This document shows, one piece after another, positions 19,782-28,443 of a stretch of 64,000 nucleotides of DNA. Origin of the DNA: Borreliella americana. GTDB lineage: Bacteria > Spirochaetota > Spirochaetia > Borreliales > Borreliaceae. Where the stretch lies: positions 1-64,000 of the forward strand of contig NZ_JAJNFB010000004.1 in assembly GCF_021043605.1 (NCBI RefSeq). Direction: 5' to 3'. Numbering within the stretch: the first letter of the stretch is position 1; every line of letters starts with the position of its first letter. Made by a program: the position numbers and the translations under genes. The notes beneath the pieces were generated by a model. The model saw only the letters and a program-made list of their open reading frames with translations, had not been told where the DNA came from and did not search any database.

Positions 19782-20631
19782 ATGGATTGGAGGTTTTGAA
19801 AAATTATATTTTTATTAAATGAATCGACTAGGCTTGCATTAAGTGGTTGTGATAAATTAATTTTAGATTTACAATCTGATGGGTCTATTGTAACTCGGGT
19901 TGATAAGCAAATTTAGCAATTCTTATTCAACGAAATCAAAAAGCTTGGTAATTTTGTTCTTAAAGAAGAGACAATATCTCCTTATGAAGAAGAGTATATC
20001 AAAGATGTTTTAATATCAGAGAGTACTTTTATTATTGACCCTATTTATGGAGCTTCTTCTTTTGCGACAGGTCATCCTTCATATGGAATATCGCTAGCGT
20101 ATGCTAGTGGCGGCAAAATTATTGAAGAGCTATTTCTTTTCCTTTAAGCGGAGAGTTTTTTATTACTTCTAAAGATAGTGTATCTTATGCTAAAAAACAT
20201 TGGTAGCTATCCTTTAAAAAAAGATTTTACTCAATTTATTTTTGATACTTCTGAATGTCGTAATATTAATAGTTTGTTTGCAGTTTCAAGGTCTATTATA
20301 AGGGCATTTAATTTTGATATTTCTTCTCATATTCATATTAATGGTTCTTGTGTATATTTTTTTGCCAAACTTTTATAGGTCCTTATAAGGCCTATTTTTC
20401 TTTTGTAGGGCTTTGAGATATTGCAGCGTGTTTTTAGCTATTGGTAATAAGTTGGGCGTGATTGGTGAATTTTATTGTGTCAATAAAATGACACTAGATA
20501 TAGATTCAATGTATATTTTAAAACCCAACAATTATAAAAGATGGTTCTTGAAAGATTTTTTATCCTGATGATAAATCGACAATAGACACTGTAAGAAAAG
20601 ATGCAAATAAAAAATTAATAAGCAAGATATA
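19782..20631 (+). pseudogene. Decayed inositol-monophosphatase-family gene
   Basis: Pieces of an IMPase-like protein can be followed through several frames. The first frame (from ATG 19782, with stops at 19797 and 19914) contains GSIVTRVDKQ and then FIIDPIYGASSFATGHPSYG with ISLAYASGGKIIEE after it, matching the family's metal-binding (L/I)DPIDGT..F..G.P....S motif with the second Asp as Tyr. That frame stops at 20145. Frame +2 continues with PLSGEFFITSKDSVSYAK, the first frame resumes with SRSIIRAFNF near 20286, and later fragments DIAACF and LAIGNKLGVIGEF match the C-terminal WDIAA...GG signature. At least two nonsense codons and several frameshifts rule out a working enzyme. B. burgdorferi has an annotated inositol monophosphatase at this position (BB_0524). 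Confidence 0.8.
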
Positions 20632-20649
20632 AAAAGAATTTGAAAATTA

Positions 20650-21072
20650 TTATTTATGTTTTGCAGGTTTGTTGTTATTAGATTCAATGTCGAGTGTTTT
20701 GATTAGTTTGTTTAAGGTCCAGCTTGAAAATTTTATGTAAAGCATTTTAATTGGATTTTTTGTATTTTTTTTTAGCACTTTTAACGATTCTATATTCATT
20801 AAAGCTATTATTTCCTTTAGTGTTTTTGGCAAATTATTGAAAATTTTGGAGCCTACTTTATGTCCTTCTAGAATAAAATTTTGAAGAGTTATTTGATCTT
20901 TTTTTTGTAGGCGCCGCATATATAGTTTCAAAATACGCTCTTGAGATTTCATAATTTCTGAATTAATTTGTTCTTGTTTTTTAGTAATTTTTTTCTTGTT
21001 TTCAATAATAGGTTTTTTAGGCAGAGACTTGTAAGGGTTTGTTCCTGGAATATAATTTTTAGGAATTTTCAT
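20650..21072 (-). CDS. Small basic protein of unknown function
   Basis: A 140-residue, strongly basic (Lys-rich) protein with no signal peptide or membrane segment. The N-terminal third is Pro/Lys-rich (NYIPGTNPYKSLPKKP). A helical, charged middle (KKQEQINSEIMKSQERILKL) and a C-terminal part with KMLYIKFSSWTLNKLIKTL follow. A Shine-Dalgarno (taggag) lies 8-9 bases before the ATG. No family recognised. It is divergent from the 607-residue gene and faces the pseudogene. Nucleic-acid or ribosome binding would fit the charge but is only a guess. Confidence 0.7.
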   Translation of the reverse strand: MKIPKNYIPGTNPYKSLPKKPIIENKKKITKKQEQINSEIMKSQERILKLYMRRLQKKDQITLQNFILEGHKVGSKIFNNLPKTLKEIIALMNIESLKVLKKNTKNPIKMLYIKFSSWTLNKLIKTLDIESNNNKPAKHK

Positions 21073-21140
21073 ATATTTTACTCCTATTTAACTAGCTAAC
21101 CTATGATTGTATTATTTTTTTTGTTTTTATGCAATCAATA

Positions 21141-21169
21141 TTGATATTTTGATTTTTTATGATTAGAAT
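21141..21169 (+). promoter_or_regulatory. Promoter predicting a leaderless mRNA for the 607-residue gene
   Basis: TTGATA (21141-21146), a 17-base spacer and TAGAAT (21164-21169) end 6 bases before the ATG at 21176. This is the same geometry as at nadE. No Shine-Dalgarno lies upstream; an AAGGAG occurs only just inside the coding region, right after the ATG. Confidence 0.45.
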
Positions 21170-21175
21170 CATCAT

Positions 21176-22999
21176 ATGAAGGAGTTTTTAAGGGCAAGGG
21201 CTTTTAATTTATTGCTTGGTTCTTTAATGTTGTTTGTTGTTATTTTTTTACAATTTAGGAATTTAAACCTAAATATATTTTTTTTAAAAGATATAAAATT
21301 GGAAGTAAATAATAAGGTTGAAAATAGTGAATATATTTTAAATGATATTGTTGTTAATGTTAGGGGACTTAGGATATTTTTATCAAAACTTAATCCACTT
21401 GTTGTTTTAGAAACTGGTTTAAATCTTTTCCCCATCTCTTATAAAGTGCAAAACATAGGTATTTATGTTTATTTTGAGAATAATATTTTTCTTGGGTTTT
21501 TACTCGATTCAGAAAATAATTTTAGCATTGAATCAAATCTCTCTAAGAGCTTTTTGTTAAGTTATGAAGTTGAAGATCATTATGAAGTTTTATTAGATGA
21601 GCCTACTGTTTCAATAAGACAAGGGAAGAATTTGGAATATAAAATTTTTTTAGGAGAAAATGTAAAGATAAGAGAAAAAGATATTTTAATTTCTCCTCAA
21701 GCAGCATTTAGAATTGGCAATGCTATTTATATTGATTCACCAAAGAAAAATATTTCAAATTCGATTATAGAGGGCAATCAAAGTAATAAAAGTGATGTAT
21801 TGGATTATTCCACTATACGTTCAAAAGTTAAAGAGGTGGATAATAAAATTTTTAATGATACTTTAAACAATTTTAGACAAAATGCTTATGATTCTTGGAA
21901 CAATTCTGTTAATTTTAATGTTTCAAAGGGGGGTTGGCTTAAATATGGTGCATATAGCTTTGATGAAAATTTAATGGTTTGTTTTTTAGCAGAATCTTTA
22001 ATCAGAGGGGATTACGAGTCAATAATTTTAAAATTAGATTCTTTATTAGTTAAAAATGAACATAAGTTGACTTATTTAAGTTTATGTTATTATGCTAATT
22101 CAGATCAATTCAATAAATTTTTTTCTTATTTATCAAGGAATAAAACTTTTATTGATTCTCTTGAAGAAGACAGACTTATGGTTTATTTAAAGGAGGATCC
22201 TCGTCTTTTGGAAAAAATTTTTTTATCAGAAAACGGCTCTAAATTAAATAGTGCTTTAAATCTTCTTAAAGATCCTAAAAAAACATTAAGTTCTAATTTT
22301 GGTTTAAGCCAAGCCTACAACATTTTATCTAATTATCTTACTTTTCTTAAGATTAGAGCTGAAGATTCTTTTTATTTAAGTTTTAAAAAGGAGCTTTATA
22401 AATTTATATTTACTTTATTTGGTGTTACAGATGAAGGAAAAGTATATATTTTAAATAATGACATTAATTCATCTGATGTTGTTGAGTATGCATTAAAGAT
22501 TTCTGGGGTTCTTAAAAGAATAGCATCTTATTTGAAAGATAATTTAATATTAAAGCTTTCATTTAATGCAATTTATTATTCTTTGATGAGTGATTATGCC
22601 AAAGAAATTCCTTATGAAAGCTATTATTCTGATATTATTGATAATCAATATGTGCCCCAATTTATTTTTATTTCTAGCTATGGATCTATCAGGTGGATAT
22701 ATACTGCTTCTAGGATTTTAAATCGCGAAATTACTGATGCTAAAGTTGCAATTGATTTTGATCAAGAGATTAATTATTCAAGCTATATATTTTTTGGAAA
22801 TATTTTAAATCCAACTTTAGTTAGATTTAGAGAAATTGATTGGTTTACAGATTATAAGTTTTATGTATATTCTGATGGTTGGAAGTATTATCCTTTGAGT
22901 AAAATTTTGGTTATTAAAGCAACACCCAAGAAAAAAAGGTCTTTTAATCTTTTATTGAGATTTGACAAAATTGCCAAAAAAATAAATATTTATGAATAA
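21176..22999 (+). CDS. Membrane-anchored protein of unknown function (607 aa)
   Basis: Residues 10-27 form one hydrophobic segment (FNLLLGSLMLFVVIFLQF), suggesting an uncleaved anchor or signal sequence with the bulk in the periplasm. The rest alternates beta-like stretches (to about 190) with helical segments (about 210-480) and has no catalytic motif I recognise. The ATG chosen is the first in frame and sits 6 bases after a -10 element. A downstream TTG (codon 13) would be the alternative. The 3' end overlaps coaX by 8 bases, so the two are co-transcribed. Confidence 0.75.
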   Translation: MKEFLRARAFNLLLGSLMLFVVIFLQFRNLNLNIFFLKDIKLEVNNKVENSEYILNDIVVNVRGLRIFLSKLNPLVVLETGLNLFPISYKVQNIGIYVYFENNIFLGFLLDSENNFSIESNLSKSFLLSYEVEDHYEVLLDEPTVSIRQGKNLEYKIFLGENVKIREKDILISPQAAFRIGNAIYIDSPKKNISNSIIEGNQSNKSDVLDYSTIRSKVKEVDNKIFNDTLNNFRQNAYDSWNNSVNFNVSKGGWLKYGAYSFDENLMVCFLAESLIRGDYESIILKLDSLLVKNEHKLTYLSLCYYANSDQFNKFFSYLSRNKTFIDSLEEDRLMVYLKEDPRLLEKIFLSENGSKLNSALNLLKDPKKTLSSNFGLSQAYNILSNYLTFLKIRAEDSFYLSFKKELYKFIFTLFGVTDEGKVYILNNDINSSDVVEYALKISGVLKRIASYLKDNLILKLSFNAIYYSLMSDYAKEIPYESYYSDIIDNQYVPQFIFISSYGSIRWIYTASRILNREITDAKVAIDFDQEINYSSYIFFGNILNPTLVRFREIDWFTDYKFYVYSDGWKYYPLSKILVIKATPKKKRSFNLLLRFDKIAKKINIYE

Positions 23000-23762
23000 A
23001 CTCTTATTATCAGAATTGATAATTGACATTGGAAATACTAGCATTGCTTTTGCTTTATTTAAAGATAATCAAGTTAATTTGTTTATTAAAATGAAAACAA
23101 ATCTTATGTTAAGGTATGATGAAGCTTATAGCTTTCTTGAAGAAAATTTTGATTTTAACGTAAATCAAGTTTTTATAAGCAGCGTTGTTCCTATTCTTAA
23201 TGAAATATTTGAAAATGTCATTTTTTCTTTTTTTAAAATAAAGCCCTTGTTTATTGGTTTTGATTTAAATTATGATTTGACATTTAATCCTTACAAAAGC
23301 GATAAATTTTTGCTAGGTTCAGATGTTTTTTCTAATCTTGTTGCAGCCATTGAAAATTATTCATTTGAAAATGTTTTAGTAGTAGATCTTGGAACAGCTT
23401 GTACCATTTTTGCTGTTAGTAGGCAAGATGGAATACTTGGTGGTCTTATAAATTCTGGTCCTTTGATAAATTTTAATTCTTTATTAGATAATGCCTATCT
23501 TCTCAAGAAATTTCCTATTAGCACTCCAAATAATCTTTTAGAGAGAACTACATTCGGGAGTGTAAACAGCGGTTTGTTTTATCAATATAAGTATTTAATA
23601 GAAGGTGTTTATCGAGATATTAAAAAGATGTATAAAAAAGAATTTAATTTAATAATTACTGGGGGCAATGCTGACTTAATTTTGCCGTTAATTGAGATAG
23701 AGTTTATTTTTAATATTCATTTAACTGTAGAGGGCGTTAGAATCTTAGGAAATTCTATTTAA
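22992..23762 (+). CDS. coaX: Type III pantothenate kinase
   Basis: A 256-residue ASKHA-fold kinase phosphorylating pantothenate, the first step of coenzyme A synthesis. The phosphate loop LIIDIGNTSIAFALF is at the N terminus, VLVVDLGTACTIFAV provides the second nucleotide motif, and GGLINSGPLINFNSLL followed by TTFGSVNSGLFYQY matches the CoaX signature. It overlaps the upstream gene by 8 bases. Its partner in the pathway, coaE, is also in this window (42.7 kb). It converges with the aldo/keto reductase gene, overlapping it by 4 bases. Confidence 0.9.
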   Translation: MNKLLLSELIIDIGNTSIAFALFKDNQVNLFIKMKTNLMLRYDEAYSFLEENFDFNVNQVFISSVVPILNEIFENVIFSFFKIKPLFIGFDLNYDLTFNPYKSDKFLLGSDVFSNLVAAIENYSFENVLVVDLGTACTIFAVSRQDGILGGLINSGPLINFNSLLDNAYLLKKFPISTPNNLLERTTFGSVNSGLFYQYKYLIEGVYRDIKKMYKKEFNLIITGGNADLILPLIEIEFIFNIHLTVEGVRILGNSI

Positions 23763-24673
23763 GTTTGTTGATTGAAATTATCTAAAATTGATGTTATCTC
23801 TTCATATACTTTATCATTAATTTCTGCTTTAAATGAATTCAAGTTTGATTCTACATAATTTTCTTTGCTGAAGCCCACTATAAATCCACTTAATTTTGTT
23901 TTTTTAAACCATGAATATGTTAATTCTAAAATTGTTAAGTTATTTGTCTTTGCTATCTCTTCAAGTTTATTTATGGTTTTCAAAGTATAAGGCCAAATTT
24001 CTTTTTTGAAAAGTATCAATTTTTCTGTTCTAATATCATTAAATTTGTTTTTATCTTTTATATTAGCTTTGGATAAAAGTCCTTGAGCAATTGTTGAATA
24101 TGATGTGGTGGCAATATTGTTATCTTCACAGTAGGGAATTACATCTTTTTCCTTATTTCTAAATAAGGGGTTGTATCCTATTTGGTTTACGTCAATTTTG
24201 CAAACTTTTTTTATGCTTTCCATGTGTGATATTTCAAAATTGCTTACACCTACATATTTTATTTTTTCTTTTGCTCTCATTTCTTCAAGAAATGATGCAA
24301 TTGGTCTTATGTCAGAATCGTTTTTAGGCCAGTGTATATAGTAAATATCTATATAATCAGTTTTTAAATTTTTAAGACTTTCATTAAAGTTCTTTGTATA
24401 TTCTGAAATTTCCATTGGGTAGCATTTACTCGCGATTAAAATATTTTCTCTTATTGTTGGATCTTCTTCTATTATTTCACCAATTATTTTTTCTGAAATT
24501 CCATTTCCATAAGCTCTTGCAGTATCAATATTTCTGATCCCATGATTGTATGCTTTTTTTAATATTTTTTTAGCGGTTTCTTTTTCGACCTGTTTAAAGT
24601 ATCCTCCTCCAAATTGCCAAGACCCCAAAATTAATTTGCTATAAGTATTTATCTTTTCTTTAAGATTGTTCAT
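23759..24673 (-). CDS. Aldo/keto reductase
   Basis: A 304-residue NAD(P)H-dependent (beta/alpha)8 oxidoreductase. The catalytic tetrad is visible: Asp in RNIDTARAYG, Tyr in the same motif, Lys in LIASKCYP, and His in IYYIHWP. The middle signature KIKYVGVSNFEISHM and a C-terminal GFSKENYVESNL cofactor region are present. A Shine-Dalgarno (aaggag) precedes the ATG. The substrate is unknown. It is transcribed leftward, 88 bases after the DUF2400 gene start-to-stop spacing, and converges on coaX. Confidence 0.9.
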   Translation of the reverse strand: MNNLKEKINTYSKLILGSWQFGGGYFKQVEKETAKKILKKAYNHGIRNIDTARAYGNGISEKIIGEIIEEDPTIRENILIASKCYPMEISEYTKNFNESLKNLKTDYIDIYYIHWPKNDSDIRPIASFLEEMRAKEKIKYVGVSNFEISHMESIKKVCKIDVNQIGYNPLFRNKEKDVIPYCEDNNIATTSYSTIAQGLLSKANIKDKNKFNDIRTEKLILFKKEIWPYTLKTINKLEEIAKTNNLTILELTYSWFKKTKLSGFIVGFSKENYVESNLNSFKAEINDKVYEEITSILDNFNQQT

Positions 24674-24761
24674 ATATTCTCCTTTTTATTTTATGATAAA
24701 TTGGTATTTTTGTTTTAATGATTTAAGTATGTCTTATTTTAAATGTTTTATAAATAAAATT

Positions 24762-25571
24762 TTATAGTTTTTTAATGGTTTTTAACAATTTTTCTTTATT
24801 AAAATCTCTATTTATTCCAAATCTGGTTAAAGAGAAATCGTATTTTACAGGATCTTTATTATTTTCTTTTGAAAAATAGCTTGTAATTTTTATTGCTTTT
24901 TTAAGATTTACGTTTTTTAGTTCTTTGATTTTAAATAGTTTTGAAGCAATGTTTGTCATATGAGTATCCATTGGCACTATAAGCTGATTGGGATTGAATT
25001 TATTCCAAATGCCCAAATCGACGTCATCTTTGCGTATCATCCATCTTAAGAATAAAAAAAGTCTTTTACAAGAACTTCCCTTTGAAGGCTTTGGAAGCAG
25101 CATTCCGAATTCTCTTCCATTTATTTTTTCCATATGTTTAATTAATTCATCTATGCTGAGTATAAAATTTTGGTTTTTATAATAAATACTGTAAAGAAGA
25201 TTTTCAAGTGTATGGTGATATTCTTTTATTACTTTAAGGGTGCACAGTAGCCTTACAATATCTTTCCCTTTGAAAAATCTATAAACAAATCCTTTAAATA
25301 TTTCTTTTAAATCTTTTTCATTTACCAGTTTAAGGTTCTCAGAAGGGGATTTGCCAAGTGGTTTAAGTATTGTCTCGATTGCTTCTAAAATTTTTTCTAC
25401 TCTTCCAAGTGCTAATGAAGAACTAATTAGGCCTACAAGTTCAATGTCTTCTTTTTCTTTATACCTGTATAGAAATTCTAAAGGATCTGGATGTATAAAT
25501 TTTTTTTTATTGTATTTTGAATATATTTTTTCTAGAAAATCATATAGCGAGCTTTTAGCTTTTATTTGCAT
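24762..25571 (-). CDS. DUF2400 / TIGR02757-family protein
   Basis: A 269-residue soluble protein of the uncharacterised TIGR02757 (DUF2400) family. The family features visible are YIHPDPLEFLYR-like FIHPDPLEFLYRY near residue 40, the helix LVGLISSSLALGRVEKILEA, and the conserved core GSSCKRLFLFLRWMIRKDDV with VDLGIW and VPMDTHMTNIA following. This resembles the helix-hairpin region of DNA glycosylases, but no catalytic assignment is established. The ATG lies within the 3' end of the glucosaminidase gene (17-base overlap). Confidence 0.85.
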   Translation of the reverse strand: MQIKAKSSLYDFLEKIYSKYNKKKFIHPDPLEFLYRYKEKEDIELVGLISSSLALGRVEKILEAIETILKPLGKSPSENLKLVNEKDLKEIFKGFVYRFFKGKDIVRLLCTLKVIKEYHHTLENLLYSIYYKNQNFILSIDELIKHMEKINGREFGMLLPKPSKGSSCKRLFLFLRWMIRKDDVDLGIWNKFNPNQLIVPMDTHMTNIASKLFKIKELKNVNLKKAIKITSYFSKENNKDPVKYDFSLTRFGINRDFNKEKLLKTIKKL

Positions 25572-26169
25572 TATTATATTCTAATAGTTCTAATAATATT
25601 TTTTTAAGTTTTTTATCGTAAAGTTTGTCTTTTGCCCATTTTCCAGTCAAATCATATATTGTTGGAGCAGATCCTCTTTTAACAAGGTAAAATCTAGGAT
25701 CAACCATATTTGATTTGATATTTTGTTTTGAAGCATAAGCTTTTAAATGTTGAATATGAGCCTTAATTCCTTCTTTAATATTGGAAAAAGAATTTCCTTT
25801 TGTAAGATTATTAGTAGCGCCTATTCCTGAAAAATTGTGTTGCTCTTTTGAAACTATTCCATTAAATTTTAGAGCTCCTGTTTCTAGTAGCATTTGAGCA
25901 TAGGCGATGTCGTAATTAACCCCTTCAATCAAAGATTCGTCTATATAGGTTTTAGCCACAGTGCTTACATAATTTTTGTCAAGGTCTGGATTTATTTCTA
26001 AAGTATATTTTACAAGGTCTTCCAGTTGAGTTTTTCCTCTACTTATTAAAAAGGGAATATATTTTTCTTTTTGTATTTCAGTACTTATTTCGATTATCTC
26101 TACATTACTATGAGCTTCATTTGTTAGAAAGATATTGATCATTGCAAATAGCAAGAATTTTTTTATCAT
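25555..26169 (-). CDS. Secreted N-acetylglucosaminidase-domain protein (peptidoglycan hydrolase)
   Basis: A 204-residue protein with a signal peptide (about 1-21) and a glucosaminidase (GH73, FlgJ-like) domain. AYAQMLLETGALKFNG carries the presumed catalytic Glu, and QHNFSGIGATNN is the typical second motif. GIKAHIQHLKAYA and the C-terminal DPRFYLVKRGSAPTIYDLTG match the family's end, where the protein closes over glycan. It should cleave peptidoglycan in the periplasm. The ATG is 2 bases after the stop of the upstream membrane protein gene. Confidence 0.88.
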   Translation of the reverse strand: MIKKFLLFAMINIFLTNEAHSNVEIIEISTEIQKEKYIPFLISRGKTQLEDLVKYTLEINPDLDKNYVSTVAKTYIDESLIEGVNYDIAYAQMLLETGALKFNGIVSKEQHNFSGIGATNNLTKGNSFSNIKEGIKAHIQHLKAYASKQNIKSNMVDPRFYLVKRGSAPTIYDLTGKWAKDKLYDKKLKKILLELLEYNNANKS

Positions 26170-26171
26170 TA

Positions 26172-27467
26172 TTATTTTTCCTCTTCAATAAATTTATTAA
26201 TTTCATTAACTATAGAATTAAATTTTGATAACATTGATTTTTTGTTTTTTAAAAAATTAAAACTTTTTAAATAGTTTCTGCTAAAAATAAGATCAGAAAT
26301 TTCTGCAATATTGCTTATATCTGTTAGCTTTATAGAGTTTATATTAACAACTTTTGTGTGGAGGTTCTTTTCATTTTCTTTTAGAATTAGTTGTAAGTTT
26401 TTTAAATTTCTTATTGTTTGTAGTTTTCCTCCTATATTGATATATTTTGTTATGTTTATGTTTTTTTCAAGGATAAAATTAGCAATATTTGCTTGATTTC
26501 CTAGTGTAATTAACGTTAGTTTATTAAGGTTCATTTTTGAATTTAAAAACTTTAAATTTTGACTTGATTTTGCTAGTTCAATAATGCTTTGAATATCATT
26601 TTCAGTAGATGCAATATCAGCTTTTTCATTAAGAATATTGGCAGGCTCAATTAAATAGCTAATACTTTTATTGATTACATAGCTGAATATACTTTTATGG
26701 CTATTTTTAATAAAATCGTAGCTTTTCATATGTTTATATTTTGGTGAATATAAATAAACAATTTTTCCTTTCTTAACAAGCCTGCTAATTAAAGATTTAA
26801 ACATTGAATCGTGAGAATAATAAGGAAGTATAAGCAAAACAGAATCGTATAGTTTTTGGTTATTGCTAATAAGGGCTTGTTTATATATGTTATTTTCTTT
26901 TGGTAAATAATTCATTTCGTTTATGAAAAAAGGATTAAATTCGTATAAAAGAAATGGATTTTGTTTTTTAAGGCCCAATGTTGAGCTTACAGGGTACCAA
27001 ATCGATAAGTTTAAATCATTTTTGTGATCTTTAATTCTTGCAAATCCAATCTGATAGCTGCTATTGTTTTCGTCTTTAGGATAATTTATAAAAAGTGCTA
27101 AGTATGAAAAAATGGTTGCAATAATAACGGTTAAAATAGCAGGCATTACAAGTACTGTTTTTAGCAAAATTGAAAGAAATATTCTTTTTGATTGTTTTGT
27201 AGACCTGTTGCTTATTCTTCTTCTTCTATTTACTATTGTTTTTATGTTTTTAAAAAAGATGATTATCATAAAGATTAAGAATATACTACCAATATATAAC
27301 ATTAGTGGTCTGATTTCTGTAAAGTATAAGGTTATTACAAAAAACGTACCTGGAAATATTATGAAGTAGTCTTCATAAGTAAATTCTTTTTTAAAATTAA
27401 ATAAATTTACTATTAAAAATATGCTAAAACTGGTTAAGAAAATGAGTTCATAAATTTGCGTATCCAT
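26172..27467 (-). CDS. Membrane protein with degenerate PAF-acetylhydrolase-like domain
   Basis: A 431-residue protein. Three or four transmembrane helices lie in residues 7-125 with a basic loop (RRRRISNRSTKQSKR). The remainder looks like an alpha/beta hydrolase of the platelet-activating-factor acetylhydrolase type: DLNLSIWYPV near 151-160, then ENDIQSIIELA near 289, then MNLNKLTLITLGNQANIANF near 312. In the family this last stretch reads LDL.RIG..GHSFGGA; here GHSxG is GNQAN (323-327), so the catalytic Ser and the flanking glycine are missing. It is probably not an esterase. It heads the leftward block and is divergent from the PhnP-like gene. Confidence 0.65.
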   Translation of the reverse strand: MDTQIYELIFLTSFSIFLIVNLFNFKKEFTYEDYFIIFPGTFFVITLYFTEIRPLMLYIGSIFLIFMIIIFFKNIKTIVNRRRRISNRSTKQSKRIFLSILLKTVLVMPAILTVIIATIFSYLALFINYPKDENNSSYQIGFARIKDHKNDLNLSIWYPVSSTLGLKKQNPFLLYEFNPFFINEMNYLPKENNIYKQALISNNQKLYDSVLLILPYYSHDSMFKSLISRLVKKGKIVYLYSPKYKHMKSYDFIKNSHKSIFSYVINKSISYLIEPANILNEKADIASTENDIQSIIELAKSSQNLKFLNSKMNLNKLTLITLGNQANIANFILEKNINITKYINIGGKLQTIRNLKNLQLILKENEKNLHTKVVNINSIKLTDISNIAEISDLIFSRNYLKSFNFLKNKKSMLSKFNSIVNEINKFIEEEK

Positions 27468-27599
27468 AAAAATAATTTTTCCTTAAATAATTATAAGCAT
27501 AAAAGCAATTTTTCCAAAATAGTTTACAGAATTGATTATTAAATAGTGTTAATCTAATTTTAGATTTAAGAGGAGTTGTTTAATTAAGAGAGTTTATTT

Positions 27600-27628
27600 T
27601 TGTTTAATATAAAATGTTGTGTTAAAAT
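27600..27628 (+). promoter_or_regulatory. Candidate promoter of the PhnP-like/exonuclease III block
   Basis: TTGTTT (27600-27605), a 17-base spacer and TAAAAT (27623-27628) lie 33 bases upstream of the ATG at 27662, with a ribosome site (gaaagg) in between. It would drive the rightward genes up to the M16 peptidase. Confidence 0.5.
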
Positions 27629-27661
27629 AGATTATGCTTTACAGGCGAAAGGTAGCAACAT

Positions 27662-28423
27662 ATGGTCGGAACCTTTTTGGGAACTGGTGCCTCAAGTGGT
27701 GTTCCTATGTTAAATTGTAGCTGTAGAGTCTGTACTTCAAGTTCTAGTAAAAATAAAAGATTGAGAAGTTCTTTTTTTCTTGAGGCATCTTCTGGGGTTA
27801 AATTGTTGATTGATACAGGTCCTGATATTAGACAACAACTTTTAAGAGAAAATATAGACAAACTTGATTTAGTACTTTATACCCATGAACATTATGATCA
27901 TATTATGGGTTTTGATGATATTAAGTTTTATACACGAGCTGCTCCTTTAAACATTTATGCTAGAGATACTGCCATAGTTCATATAATGAATGCTTTTTCG
28001 CATAATTTTTCATCCAAACCTTCTTTAAGTGGAAAGGCAGACATTATTCCTAATGTGGCTAAAGATTTTAAGCCTATTTTTTTTAAAGGTCTAAAAATAG
28101 TGCCAATTCCTTTGATTCATGGAGATATAGTTAGTTTGGGTTATAGGGTAAACAATCTAGCGTATCTTACTGATGTTAAATTTATTCCTGAATCGTCTTA
28201 TGATTATTTAAAAAATTTAGATTTACTTATAATAGATGCCATGAGGATTAAGCCTCATCCGACTCATCTAAATTTTTCAGAGGCTATTCGCGAGATTAAA
28301 AAAATCAATCCCAAAATTTCTTACTTTACACATATTGCACACGATATAATGCATGAAGAATTTGATTATTTAGAAAAAGACAATATCTATTTAGCTTATG
28401 ATGGATTAAAGATTTATATTTGA
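27662..28423 (+). CDS. Metallo-beta-lactamase-fold hydrolase (PhnP-like)
   Basis: A 253-residue MBL-fold phosphodiesterase. GTGASSGVPMLNCSC opens the domain as in PhnP and RNase Z relatives. The first metal motif is YTHEHYDHIMGF (HxHxDH), then PLIHGD, YLTDVKF and a final THIAHD. All expected metal ligands are present, so it is likely an active cyclic-phosphate or nucleic-acid phosphodiesterase. The usual PhnP partners for phosphonate degradation are not adjacent, so the phn role is doubtful. The next gene, exonuclease III, starts 20 bases later. Confidence 0.85.
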   Translation: MVGTFLGTGASSGVPMLNCSCRVCTSSSSKNKRLRSSFFLEASSGVKLLIDTGPDIRQQLLRENIDKLDLVLYTHEHYDHIMGFDDIKFYTRAAPLNIYARDTAIVHIMNAFSHNFSSKPSLSGKADIIPNVAKDFKPIFFKGLKIVPIPLIHGDIVSLGYRVNNLAYLTDVKFIPESSYDYLKNLDLLIIDAMRIKPHPTHLNFSEAIREIKKINPKISYFTHIAHDIMHEEFDYLEKDNIYLAYDGLKIYI

Positions 28424-28443
28424 TTTAAATTTAAAGAGGATTT

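Noticed and set aside
20178-20378. 66-codon open frame as a separate gene
   Set aside because: Its sequence aligns with the middle of the inositol-monophosphatase family and continues on both sides in other frames, so it is a fragment of that pseudogene.
27662-28423. Assignment to phosphonate metabolism because of the PhnP similarity
   Set aside because: No other phn gene is adjacent, and the MBL motifs fit several phosphodiesterases equally well.
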